Of a stretch of 64,000 nucleotides of DNA, positions 46,678 to 55,219 are shown one piece after another; the stretch's first letter is position 1, and every line of letters begins with the position of its first letter. Position numbers and translations under genes: made by a program. The notes below the pieces were generated by a model. It did no database searches. It worked only from the letters and a program-made list of their open reading frames with translations, and was not told the origin of the DNA. The stretch comes from Acidobacteriota bacterium (GTDB taxonomy: Bacteria > Acidobacteriota > Thermoanaerobaculia > Multivoradales > J023): assembly GCA_029263315.1 (NCBI GenBank), contig JAJCXR010000024.1, positions 60,526 through 124,525 on the forward strand, given 5' to 3'.

Positions 46678-49600
46678 GTCTTGTCACCACCTCGATTCGA
46701 CGCCCGGTGACGGTGTTCATCGTCGCCGTGGCGGCGGTTGTCTTCGGCAGTGTGGCCTTCCAGGAGCTGGCGACGGATCTGCTGCCGGATGTCACGTATC
46801 CCAGCTTGACGGTGCGCACCGAGTGGGACGGGGCGGCCCCGCAGGAGGTGGAGAGCTTGCTGACCCGGCCGGTGGAGAATGCCGTCGGGGTGGTGGAGAA
46901 CCTGTTGCGCATCTCCTCCAGCTCGCGTTCCGGCACCAGCGAGGTGACCCTCGAATTCGCCTGGGGCACGGCCATGGACTTCGCCGCCCTGGATGTTCGC
47001 GAACGGCTCGATCTATTGCGTCTGCCGATCGACAGCACACCCCCGGTGTTGCTGCGCTACGACCCGGCCCTCGATCCGGTGATGCGTCTCGGGCTGACCG
47101 GTGACGGCGACCTGCTGCGTCTCAGACAGTTGGCGGAAGAGCGTTTGCAGCGTCCGCTGGAGCGCCTCGAAGGGGTGGCGGCGGCGGTGGTGCAGGGGGG
47201 GCTCGAAGAAGAGATCCAAGTGGAAGTGGACGAGCGCCGCCTGGCCACCTTGGGATTGGATATCGGCGTCCTGAGCCAGCGTTTGGCGGAAGAAAACGTC
47301 AATCTCACCGGCGGGCGTCTACAGAACGCCCAGACCGAGCTGTTGGTACGCACCCTGAACGAGATTCGCCGTCCCGAAGATTTGGAACGTTTGGTGATCG
47401 ATCGCAGTCAAGGCGCCTCTCTGCGCCTAGAGGATGTGGCGACGGTCCGACGGGGCTATCAGGAGCGGGAAATCATCACCCGTATCGGCGGCTTGGAAAG
47501 CGTCGAGGTGGCCATCTACAAGGCTGGGGGCAGCAATACGGTCCAGGTCTCCAGCACCGTCTGGGAGGCCCTGGCCGAAATCCAGCGGGACCTCGACAAG
47601 GTGGCCCCAGAGCTGGAAGTGACGGTCATCACCGATCAGGCGGGTTACATCAGCAGCGCCGTCGACGAGGTGCTCGACACCGCCATGTTGGGTGGCCTGT
47701 TGGCGGTCTTGGTGCTCTACCTCTTCCTGCGCAGCTTCAAAGCGACACTGATCATCGGCATCGCCATCCCGATCTCGGTGATCGCCACCTTCTTCGGCAT
47801 GTACCTGTCGGACATCTCCCTCAACATCATGTCCCTGGGTGGTTTGACCTTGGGTATCGGTCTGCTGGTGGACAACGCCATCGTGGTGCTGGAGTCCATC
47901 CAGAAGCAGCGAGACCAGGGGCTCGACGAAGAGACGGCGGCCTCCCAGGGCACTAGCGAGGTGGCGACGGCCATCATGGCCAGCACCCTGACCAGTATTT
48001 GCGTCTTCCTGCCGATCATTTTCGTCGAGGGGGTGGCAGCCCAGTTTTTTGCCGATCAGGCCCTGACCGTCACCTATTCCCTGATCGCCTCCCTGTTGGT
48101 GGCCTTGACCGTCGTGCCGATGTTGGCCTCGCGGCAAGCGCCCAGCCTCGACGCCGGTGGCGGTCGCCTGTCCCGGGGTAGTGTCGGCATGGTCTCCGCC
48201 TTGGCGCGTCTCGTACGGCGAGTTTCACGTCCCTTGGTGTGGTTGCTGGATTTGCCGGCCCGTGCCTTCGAGCGGGGCTACGGCATCCTGGCGGTGGTCT
48301 ATGAAAGTCTGCTGAGGGGTGCCCTGAACCGTCCATGGCTGCCGGTGTTGACGGCCTTCCTACTGCTCTTCGGCGCCTGGACTCTGCTGGACGATTTGGG
48401 GCAAGAGCTGGTACCGGAGTTGGTGCAAGGTGAGCTCTTCCTCGATGTCGAGCTGCCGGTGGGCACGCCACTGGACATCACCCAGCGCCGGGTGGCCAAA
48501 CTGGAGGCGGTGGCTCAAGGCCTGCCGGACATCGAAACGGTGTACGCCATCATCGGTAGCACCGGGCAACAGGGGGGCGTGGCCGGCGAAAACCGCGAGC
48601 ATCGGGCGCGTTTGACCTTGACCTTGAAACCACCGATTTCGCGGCAGCGGGAAGATGGCGTGATGGAGTCCCTGCGGCAGGCCCTGGCCGCGGACGGTGA
48701 CTTGATCGGCCGCTTCAGCCGTCCGTCGTATTTCAGCTTCAAGACTCCGATCGAGCTCGAGCTGCGCGGCAACAATCTGGTGCTGCTGCGGAGGCTCTCC
48801 GATCAGCTGCTGCGCGGCATGCGCCAGATTCCCGGCTTGACCGACGTGGAGTCCTCGGCGGAGGGGGGGAGCCCCGAGCTCCAAATCCGCTTCGACCGCG
48901 ATCGTCTGGCCAGTTATGGGTTGTCCTTGCAGCAGGTGGCGGCGGTGGTGCGCAACAAGGTGCAGGGGGACATCGCCACCGAGATTCAACAACAGGATCG
49001 CACCATCGATATCCGAGTGCGGGTGGCGGAGGCTTACCGAGATAGCGCCCAGGGTCTGCGCCAGCTGGTGGTGCACCGCGAAGGGGCCGCCAGCCTGCCG
49101 TTGAGCGCCGTGGCCGATGTCATCGCAGCGGAAGGGCCGGTGGAGATCCGCCGTGTCGACGGCGAGCGGGCCGCCCTGCTCAGCGCCAATCTGGTGGGAC
49201 GGGACTTGGCCTCCGCCGCCGTCGCCATCGAAGAGCTGGTCGAAAATCTGGACCTACCCCAGGGATTCGATTGGCAGCTGGGGGGTCAAGGCAAGGAGAT
49301 GCAGAGCTCCTTCGCCAGCCTGCGTCTGGCCATCTACCTGGCGATCTTTCTCGTCTATCTGGTGATGGCCTCGCAGTTCGAGTCTCTGCTCCATCCTTTT
49401 GTCATCCTGGGCAGCGTCCCCCTGTCGTTGATCGGCGTCGTCGTAACCCTTGCCCTCTTCGATGTGCGGCTCAGCGTCGTGGTGATGATCGGTGTCGTGC
49501 TGCTGGCGGGCATCGTGGTCAACAACGCCATCATCCTGGTGGATACGACGAACCGCCTTCGCCGTGAGGACGGTCTCAAGAAACGCCAGGCCTTGGAGCA

Positions 49601-49805
49601 AGCGGGGCAACGGCGCCTCCGTCCGATCCTCATGACCACCGCCACCACCGTCCTCGGTCTCTTGCCGATGGCCATTGGGCTGGGGGAGGGCAGCGAGCTG
49701 CGGGCCCCCATGGCCTTGACGGTCATCGGGGGGTTGTTGAGCTCGACATTGTTGACGTTGGTGGTGATTCCGGCGGTCTATAGCCTTTTGGATTGGGGCG
49801 AGTAG
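46674..49805 (+). CDS. RND efflux permease, second
   Basis: This is a 1043-residue RND permease distinct from the first. It shows an N-terminal helix, a LGIGLLVDNAIVVLESIQKQ helix 4 Asp, and GVVLLAGIVVNNAIILVDTTNRL in the second half. Compared with the first pump it has a shorter N-terminus and different periplasmic loops, as in MdtB/MdtC-type heteromeric pairs. It is translationally coupled to the adaptor, so one adaptor probably serves both permeases. Substrates are unknown. No regulator is adjacent, and the gene runs into the repeat/transposase region 245 bp later. Confidence 0.92.
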   Translation: MSLVTTSIRRPVTVFIVAVAAVVFGSVAFQELATDLLPDVTYPSLTVRTEWDGAAPQEVESLLTRPVENAVGVVENLLRISSSSRSGTSEVTLEFAWGTAMDFAALDVRERLDLLRLPIDSTPPVLLRYDPALDPVMRLGLTGDGDLLRLRQLAEERLQRPLERLEGVAAAVVQGGLEEEIQVEVDERRLATLGLDIGVLSQRLAEENVNLTGGRLQNAQTELLVRTLNEIRRPEDLERLVIDRSQGASLRLEDVATVRRGYQEREIITRIGGLESVEVAIYKAGGSNTVQVSSTVWEALAEIQRDLDKVAPELEVTVITDQAGYISSAVDEVLDTAMLGGLLAVLVLYLFLRSFKATLIIGIAIPISVIATFFGMYLSDISLNIMSLGGLTLGIGLLVDNAIVVLESIQKQRDQGLDEETAASQGTSEVATAIMASTLTSICVFLPIIFVEGVAAQFFADQALTVTYSLIASLLVALTVVPMLASRQAPSLDAGGGRLSRGSVGMVSALARLVRRVSRPLVWLLDLPARAFERGYGILAVVYESLLRGALNRPWLPVLTAFLLLFGAWTLLDDLGQELVPELVQGELFLDVELPVGTPLDITQRRVAKLEAVAQGLPDIETVYAIIGSTGQQGGVAGENREHRARLTLTLKPPISRQREDGVMESLRQALAADGDLIGRFSRPSYFSFKTPIELELRGNNLVLLRRLSDQLLRGMRQIPGLTDVESSAEGGSPELQIRFDRDRLASYGLSLQQVAAVVRNKVQGDIATEIQQQDRTIDIRVRVAEAYRDSAQGLRQLVVHREGAASLPLSAVADVIAAEGPVEIRRVDGERAALLSANLVGRDLASAAVAIEELVENLDLPQGFDWQLGGQGKEMQSSFASLRLAIYLAIFLVYLVMASQFESLLHPFVILGSVPLSLIGVVVTLALFDVRLSVVVMIGVVLLAGIVVNNAIILVDTTNRLRREDGLKKRQALEQAGQRRLRPILMTTATTVLGLLPMAIGLGEGSELRAPMALTVIGGLLSSTLLTLVVIPAVYSLLDWGE

Positions 49806-49898
49806 GGCACTTTTCCTTGCCGCCCGGAGCGCCCTCCTGGGGCGCTGCCAGGGGTGCCGGCATCATTTCGTTTGGCGGCATTGGTTTGCCACCATCGG

Positions 49899-50044
49899 TT
49901 TGCCACCATCGGTTTGGAGCACTCATGCCTCGGGCACCTGCCGCCCGGAGCGCCCTGCTGGATCGCTGCGCTCCCAGGGTCGGGCGGTCCGGGCTACCGA
50001 CACCGGCCCCGCTGGGGCCACAGAGGTTTTTGTCGCTGCGCTCC
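49899..50044 (+). repeat. RAYT-associated repeat, copy A
   Basis: Unit of about 145 bp containing ggtttggagc, gcgccctgctggatcgctgc, the hairpin ggccccgctggggcc (50005-50019) and gaggtttttgtcgctgcgctcc. It is related to copies B-D and ends just before the transposase stop. Confidence 0.85.
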
Positions 50045-50050
50045 ACTGGA

Positions 50051-50500
50051 TTAGTCCCAAAGGTGGTCTTCTTCGGCCTGGATGCGGTGTTTGGCCAGGA
50101 GTGCCAAGAACTCTGTTTGAAAAGATCTGTCTTGGTGATGGGTCGCTTGGTTTTGGATGTAGCGCAACAACACCGGCACCTGGGATGGGCTGACGGAGAA
50201 CGCGCCATATCCTTTCTGCCAGGCGAAAAAACTTCTTACCTGGCTTTCATTCATCCACCGCGATGATTCGGATTTGATGTGTCGGAGGTAGGTGGAGAGG
50301 GATTTGCTTGGCGGCAGGCTGGCGAGGAGATGAATGTGGTCTGGCATGCCGCCCGCCCCGAGGAGGGCACCCCGCTGGTGCCGCACCAATCCTCCGACGA
50401 ATTGATAGAGCGGTTCTTGGACATCCTGGGTAATCAGCGGTAGGCGATCCCGCGTGCTGAATACCAAATGATAAAGAAGGCTGGTGTAGGTAGTCGCCAA
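50051..50500 (-). CDS. IS200-like / REP-associated tyrosine (Y1) transposase
   Basis: This 149-residue protein has a TTYTSLLYHLVFSTRDR start, the metal-binding HxH in GGMPDHIHLLASLPP, FAWQKGYGAFSVSPSQV, and the catalytic-tyrosine helix in LLRYIQNQATHH. This is a single-domain Y1 HUH nuclease as in TnpA of IS200/IS605 and in RAYTs. Such proteins cut and rejoin single-stranded DNA at hairpins. No TnpB is present. The gene is bracketed by copies of a hairpin-bearing repeat on both sides, which supports a RAYT role. Domesticated or active status cannot be judged. Confidence 0.93.
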   Translation of the reverse strand: MATTYTSLLYHLVFSTRDRLPLITQDVQEPLYQFVGGLVRHQRGALLGAGGMPDHIHLLASLPPSKSLSTYLRHIKSESSRWMNESQVRSFFAWQKGYGAFSVSPSQVPVLLRYIQNQATHHQDRSFQTEFLALLAKHRIQAEEDHLWD

Positions 50501-50564
50501 AAATCCTCCAAAAAACGGGTAAGTTTCAACCCATTATCTTAGCTCAGACAAATTCAAACAAATT

Positions 50565-50655
50565 CTGTGGCCCTGAAGGGGCCGGTGTCGGTAGCCCGGA
50601 CCGCCCGACCTGAGAGTCCGCGATCAGGAGGGCGCTCCGGGCGTGTGGGTCCGGG
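50565..50655 (-). repeat. RAYT-associated repeat, inverted copy B
   Basis: Reverse-complement copy of the family, running from tgtggccctgaaggggcc into ggtagcccggaccgcccgac and ggagggcgctcc. The hairpin lies at 50569-50583. A tandem ggcgctccgggcgtgtgggtcc pair follows nearby (around 50631 and 50691). Confidence 0.85.
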
Positions 50656-50777
50656 GTGTTGCGTTTGCTGTGGTCGGTTCGGAAGCGGTTTGGCGCTCCG
50701 GGCGTGTGGGTCCAGAACCCAACTCCTGGATCGCTGCCAGGGGTGCCCGTCCACCATCCGTTTGACACCATTGGTTA

Positions 50778-50921
50778 GCCACCATCGGTTTGGAGCATTT
50801 CTGCCTGGGCCACCGCCCGCCCGCCGGCCCGTCCTCGACCGCGGCGCCCCCGGGGTCGGGGGTCCCGGCCACCCGACACCGGCCCCGCTGGGGCCACAGA
50901 GGTTTTTGTCGCTGCGCTCCC
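50778..50921 (+). repeat. RAYT-associated repeat, diverged copy C
   Basis: Begins gccaccatcggtttggagc and ends gaggtttttgtcgctgcgct, with the hairpin at 50881-50895 identical to that of copy A. The middle is diverged (CG-rich substitutions). Confidence 0.85.
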
Positions 50922-51019
50922 TGTTTGGGACCCTCGCCGCCGGGAGCGTCCTGATGGATTGCCGCCAGGAGAGTGTCCGTCCGCGATTGGTTTGGAGCCA
51001 TCGGTTTGACACCATTAGT

Positions 51020-51163
51020 TAGCCACCATCGGTTTGGAGCACTCAGCCCTCGGGCACCTGCCGCCCGGAGCGCCCTCCTGGATCGCTGCGCTCCCAGGGT
51101 CGGGCGGTCCGGGCTACCAACACCGGCCCCTTCAGGGCCACAGAGTTTTTTCGCTGTGCTCCC
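51020..51163 (+). repeat. RAYT-associated repeat, copy D
   Basis: Begins agccaccatcggtttggagc and includes cgggcacctgccgcccggag and gggtcgggcggtccgggct. Its hairpin (51125-51139) has the same GGCCC stem as copy A but the loop sequence of copy B. It abuts the stop of the BNR-repeat gene. Confidence 0.87.
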
Positions 51164-51170
51164 AATGACC

Positions 51171-52676
51171 TCAGGGCACAGTGGCGGACCATGCCGCCAC
51201 ATTCCCGGATTCGAACCCATCGAGGAAGATGTATCCGTCCTGCGGCAACCGCAGGTAGTAGATATCCTGCTCGCCGTTGAAGGTGGCGGCGTAGGCCAGG
51301 TGGGCGGCGTCGTCGAGGGCGACGAGGTCGTAGTAGTCACCCAGCTTGTTTTGCTGGGGCCAGCCGAGGTGAGGATCGAAGCTGGGGGTGAGCTGGATCT
51401 CGCTCGACCAGTTGAGGCCACCGTCGTGGGAGAAGCGGTAGAGGAGGATGGAGTCGAAGCCGTTGGGGTCGTGCCGGCTGTCGGCCCACACGGCGTCGAT
51501 GCGACCGTTGGGGGCGACGTCGAGGGTGGCGAACCATTGCCAGGCATTGCCGCTGTCGGTGTTGAGGCGTTGCGGCTGGCTCCATACAAAACCTCCGTCG
51601 CTGCTGCGGGCGAAGAAGACATCGAGGGGGTCCGGGCCGGGAGGATCGAGGGAGCCCAAGACGTAAAGGTCGCCATGGCGAGGGCCGGCTGCGTGGTTGG
51701 CGGCTATCCACAGCTGCCCCAACAGCCCGCCCGGGTTGGGTCCGACTTGGATCACTTGACGGCCGCCGAGCTCGACTTGCACGGCGAAATCGAAGGCCAG
51801 GGGCTGGGTGACGTCGTCGGCGTCGGTGGAGCGGGCGACGACGATGGCGCCGTCACCGCTGCGGCTGCCGATGAGGTAGACGTCGGCGTTGGGGGCGACG
51901 GTGGTGACCCCCCAGCGGGGCTGATCGAGCACCGGGATGGGGGCGCCGAAGCTCTGCGCCCCGTCGGTCGAGCGATTGAAGTGATCGTCGCCACAGCATC
52001 CGGTGCCCGGAGTCCAGGCGGCGTAGAAGAAACCGTTGCCGATGCCGCCATTGCGATCTACGGCGATCCAAGCCTTGTCGCCGCCGAAGGACGGCACGGC
52101 TGGACCCCAGGTGGCGCCACCATTGGTGGAGCGGAAGGTTTGGCAGGCGAAGTCTGCGTCCAGGCTGTAGTAGTAGAAAATGCCCTGGGAGTCGAAATCC
52201 AGCACAGGATCGGAGCGGAAAACCCCCGCGTCCAGGACCTCGGCGCTCCAGGTGAGGCCGCCATCGACGCTGCGGCCGAGGCCCGCTTGGCGGAAATTAC
52301 TGGCCACCGTGTCGAACTGGCGCCAGCCGATCACCATGTTTTGCTCGAGGTTTGGGTCCACCGCCAGGGACGGCTCGTTGGCGGCGTCACCGACGATGTT
52401 CTGGCCGTTGCGATGTACGTTGACCTGCACACTTTCCAAGCCGTTGAAGACAAAGTTACCGGCGGCCGAGAGTTGGGGTGGACCGGTGAGCACATAGGGC
52501 GGCATATCCAACGTTTCGAAATGGCCCAGCGGCTCCAGGGGCTGTTGAGCCTCTGCGGGGCTCGACAGGCCGCAGCCAGCCAAGGCGATGACGAGGTTCC
52601 CGCAGAGGAGCAGGCGGCAGGCCCGGTGGCGCCTGCGGGGAAGGGGTGCACGGTGTCCCATAGTAGGCTGGAGCAT
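51171..52676 (-). CDS. Exported BNR/Asp-box repeat (sialidase-like fold) lipoprotein with DGFESG C-terminus
   Basis: This 501-residue protein has a lipoprotein-type signal (LLLCGNLVIALAGCG). The beta-propeller carries five Asp boxes: SVDGGLTW, STNGGATW, STDGAQSF, SSDGGFVW and SHDGGLNW. This is the sialidase/BNR fold, but no arginine triad or catalytic Tyr-Glu pair was identified, so glycosidase activity is not supported. It ends in YIFLDGFESGNVAAWS plus four residues, a tail seen on many exported proteins of Acidobacteria and some Gammaproteobacteria and possibly a sorting tag. ATG 52676 has GGAG five bases upstream; 52706 is a weaker upstream choice. Role in the cell envelope is unknown. Confidence 0.82.
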   Translation of the reverse strand: MLQPTMGHRAPLPRRRHRACRLLLCGNLVIALAGCGLSSPAEAQQPLEPLGHFETLDMPPYVLTGPPQLSAAGNFVFNGLESVQVNVHRNGQNIVGDAANEPSLAVDPNLEQNMVIGWRQFDTVASNFRQAGLGRSVDGGLTWSAEVLDAGVFRSDPVLDFDSQGIFYYYSLDADFACQTFRSTNGGATWGPAVPSFGGDKAWIAVDRNGGIGNGFFYAAWTPGTGCCGDDHFNRSTDGAQSFGAPIPVLDQPRWGVTTVAPNADVYLIGSRSGDGAIVVARSTDADDVTQPLAFDFAVQVELGGRQVIQVGPNPGGLLGQLWIAANHAAGPRHGDLYVLGSLDPPGPDPLDVFFARSSDGGFVWSQPQRLNTDSGNAWQWFATLDVAPNGRIDAVWADSRHDPNGFDSILLYRFSHDGGLNWSSEIQLTPSFDPHLGWPQQNKLGDYYDLVALDDAAHLAYAATFNGEQDIYYLRLPQDGYIFLDGFESGNVAAWSATVP

Positions 52677-52794
52677 ATCCTCTCCGGCTGGCGACATCGA
52701 GTCCATCCGGGCTGCTGGCCGTGCATCGTCGAAGGAACCGACAACGGCCTCTAATAATTCTGCTAAGATTCATCGACATTTGTCAATGAGCGAA

Positions 52795-52936
52795 CCTCGT
52801 TCTTATGAATCCCTTGCCAGGGTTGACGAGCAGCCCTGCTCTTGGATGCAGATCGGAACGAGGGCAACTTGACCGAGTTGCCAACGGTTCGCCAGCGACG
52901 CCACCGGAGCTTCGGTGGCGTTTTCTTTATTTTTTC
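52795..52936 (+). promoter_or_regulatory. Structured leader RNA candidate upstream of the asparaginase gene
   Basis: cctcgttc (52795-52802) pairs with gaacgagg (52856-52863), enclosing hairpins at 52811-52822 (ccct/aggg) and 52828-52841 (gagca/tgctc), so a three-way junction can be drawn. A further hairpin at 52863-52882 (ggcaact/agttgcc) and the terminator follow. It could be a cis-regulatory RNA; a TGcTAAGAT-like -10 lies at about 52761-52769. No known riboswitch class was recognised. Confidence 0.5.
52899..52936 (+). terminator. Intrinsic terminator inside the asparaginase leader
   Basis: cgccaccg (52899-52906) and cggtggcg (52913-52920) form an 8-bp stem with a gagctt loop, followed by ttttctttatttttt. 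It ends only 15 bases before the ATG at 52952. Since the neighbouring upstream gene is on the other strand, this looks like an attenuator rather than a gene-end terminator. Confidence 0.85.
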
Positions 52937-52951
52937 GACTGGAGATGTTCC

Positions 52952-54139
52952 ATGATGCGAGTCGACAGGCATTGGAGAACCGAGCAAACGGTGCTCTTCA
53001 CCACATTGTTGGCCTTTGGCCAGCTGTTTTTAACCGTCCCCGGCATGGCCCAAGGCGCCGACGCTGCCCAGAGGAACGCTGCCCAGAACGACGCTGCTGC
53101 AGCCGACAACGAGGCCGTCGTCCTGCCCAGAGTGCACGTTATCGCCACCGGCGGCACCATCGCCGGGGCGGGGTACGCCGAGGTGGAGGACCGCGACGGC
53201 TCGGCGCTGCTGGCCGCCGTACCTGAGGTTTTCGAGGTGGCTCGGGTAACGGCTGAAGATCCGATGACCGTCGGTAGCTCACAGCTGACTCCGGCGATTC
53301 TTTTCGACATCGCCCAGCGAGTGAACAAGGTGCTGGCCGAGGATCCGGAGTTGGCGGGGGTGGTGGTGACGCAGGGCACCGATTCCCTGGAAGAAGCAGC
53401 CTTTCTTCTCGATTTGCTGGTCGACGATCCGCGACCGGTGGTCTACACCGGCGCCATGCGGCAGCCGGGGCAGATGGCGGCCGAAGGTGGCCGCAACCTG
53501 ATCAACGCCGTGCGCCTGGCCGCTTCGCCGGCGGCCCGTAACCTCGGTGTCTTGGTGACGATGAATGACGAAATCCATGCGGCGCGGGAGATCTGCAAGC
53601 TCGATAGCACCTCCGTGAATGCCTTCGAATCGACCTCTGGAGGACGGCTCGGTTTCATCGACGGTGGAAGCATCTACCTGGTGAACGCTCCCCGACGCCG
53701 GGTGTCGTTGAGCGCCGCAGCCATCGAGCCCAAAGTCGACCTTCTGACGGTCACCGCCGGCAGTGATGGTCACGTCTTGTCAAGTATGTTGGAGTCCTCC
53801 CCCAAGGGCATTGTCATCGAGCTCTTTGGACGGGGCAACCTGCCGGGCAGCATGATCGGAGCGATCATCCAGGCGATGCGCCAGGGGGTGCGGGTTGTCT
53901 TCACCAGCCGCACCCGCAGCGGTGGTCTGCGGGAAGATGCCCGCTGGGAGCAGGGGGGGGTGATCTACGCCGAAGATCTGGGGGGCCTGAAAGCCCGAGT
54001 CGCCTTGATGGTGGCCCTTGGGGCGGGGATCACCGACCCGACAGAGCTGCAAGAGATCTTCGACAAGCTGGCTGGACAGGTGCGAGTGGTGGCCAACCGG
54101 CAACCCCACCATCAAGACATCGAAAGGCCCAGTGGCTAG
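52952..54139 (+). CDS. Type II (exported) L-asparaginase
   Basis: This 395-residue enzyme has a signal peptide (VLFTTLLAFGQLFLTVPGMAQ). The nucleophile motif VHVIATGGTIAG carries the first catalytic Thr (TGGT 66-69), and the second motif VVVTQGTDSLEE carries the Thr-Asp pair (143-144). MNDEIHAAREICK and KVDLLTVTAGSDG are also typical. It hydrolyses L-asparagine, and usually some glutamine, in the periplasm. Between the two parts of the signal and the fold is a low-complexity Ala/Asn/Asp segment. ATG 52952 follows GGAG with correct spacing; a second ATG is the next codon. The leader contains a terminator (see 52899), implying conditional expression. The in-frame extension to 52805 overlaps that terminator and is excluded. 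Confidence 0.93.
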   Translation: MMRVDRHWRTEQTVLFTTLLAFGQLFLTVPGMAQGADAAQRNAAQNDAAAADNEAVVLPRVHVIATGGTIAGAGYAEVEDRDGSALLAAVPEVFEVARVTAEDPMTVGSSQLTPAILFDIAQRVNKVLAEDPELAGVVVTQGTDSLEEAAFLLDLLVDDPRPVVYTGAMRQPGQMAAEGGRNLINAVRLAASPAARNLGVLVTMNDEIHAAREICKLDSTSVNAFESTSGGRLGFIDGGSIYLVNAPRRRVSLSAAAIEPKVDLLTVTAGSDGHVLSSMLESSPKGIVIELFGRGNLPGSMIGAIIQAMRQGVRVVFTSRTRSGGLREDARWEQGGVIYAEDLGGLKARVALMVALGAGITDPTELQEIFDKLAGQVRVVANRQPHHQDIERPSG

Positions 54140-54382
54140 GTATTAAACCTTGATCCCAATGGGTTTAGAGCGACACGTCAGCGTTGGGGCGAGCTTGGAG
54201 GCCGCGCACAGCCGAAGGGCTCCCGCCCCGCATCGTGTTCTCGCTCTACGGGGTTTCGCGCCACTGGTGGGCACCCGCGGGTCTTGAAACAACGAAGGGC
54301 GGTGTGGCTGTCGCCACCCGCCCGCCGCGTCCAAGGCATGCTGTGGAGCCCCGTGGCCCTCAGCGCTACCGATGGTCAGATG

Positions 54383-55045
54383 TCAGTGAGAGGCTTGCTC
54401 CTCGTCATCGGCCATCTCATCGGCCATCCCGTCATCGGCCCCGTCGTCTGCCCGAATGACGCCACAGCCGATACGAGCCCCGGCAGCGCCGGTGGGTTGC
54501 GAGGTCAGGTCGTCGGCATCTTGGTGCAGAATGACGGCCCGTCCCATCACCGAATGCTCGCCTTCACCGAGGGTGATCAGGTCGCTGGTCAGCTCATGGT
54601 GGGCCGTACCGTCTTCACCGACGACCACGTTGCCGAGATCTCCGGCATGGCGCACCGCATCGTCCGGGCCGGCGTGGTCGACGGCGGCGGGATTGAAATG
54701 GCCGCCGGCCGAGGTGAAGTCGGAGGCGCTGCAATCTCCCACCTCATGGATGTGGAAACCGTGGGTGCCGACCGGAGCCCCTTCGATGTGGGCGACGATC
54801 TGGACGGAACCTTCGCTTTCGCTGAAGGTCACGGTGCCGCTCATGCCTTCGGTGGCGGCGGTGGGTTGCAGCACCGCGATGGCGGTCATCGCAGAAGCCG
54901 CCGGTGCCGGCTCAGTGGCCGGGACCGGTGCCGTTTCGCCGCTCGTTTCGGTTGCCGCCGGTTCGCTGGGTTCTTGGCTACAGGCCACCAAAGTGAGGCC
55001 GGTGATCGCCAGCACGGCGATTCTCGACCAATGATGTGTCCGCAT
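54383..55045 (-). CDS. sodC: Cu-Zn superoxide dismutase, lipoprotein
   Basis: This 220-residue lipoprotein has the lipobox LTLVAC. A Thr/Ala/Pro linker follows, then the Cu-Zn SOD barrel with THGFHIHEVGDC (two copper His), AGGHFNP and HAGDLGN (zinc/copper ligands), VMGRAVILHQDADDL and RIGCGVI (disulfide Cys). The tail is very acidic (DDGADDGMADEMADDEEQ). It disproportionates superoxide in the periplasm or at the outer membrane. It stands alone, convergent with the asparaginase gene and divergent from the receiver protein. All four copper histidines appear present. Confidence 0.93.
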   Translation of the reverse strand: MRTHHWSRIAVLAITGLTLVACSQEPSEPAATETSGETAPVPATEPAPAASAMTAIAVLQPTAATEGMSGTVTFSESEGSVQIVAHIEGAPVGTHGFHIHEVGDCSASDFTSAGGHFNPAAVDHAGPDDAVRHAGDLGNVVVGEDGTAHHELTSDLITLGEGEHSVMGRAVILHQDADDLTSQPTGAAGARIGCGVIRADDGADDGMADEMADDEEQASH

Positions 55046-55219
55046 GTCTTCCTCCTGACTGTGGATGGATAAATTGTGTTTCCCCGTGAATCAGTCCGAC
55101 ATTCTATATCAAGGCCATGCGGGACGCCGATCAAAGCGCAGTCCGACAACTCGATCCGAGTGCAGTCCGGCAAGTCAGTGCTTTGCATCCGTCGTCCGTT
55201 GGGGGAGAATCGTCTCACC

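Noticed and set aside
49899..51163. CRISPR array
   Set aside because: Repeats are ~145 bp, partly inverted, unevenly spaced and not separated by uniform spacers; no cas genes are present.
51171..52676. Active sialidase
   Set aside because: Asp boxes show the fold only; the Arg triad and Tyr/Glu catalytic residues could not be located.
54284..55072. Plus-strand 262-codon open frame
   Set aside because: Antisense to sodC, whose copper ligands and lipobox are clear.
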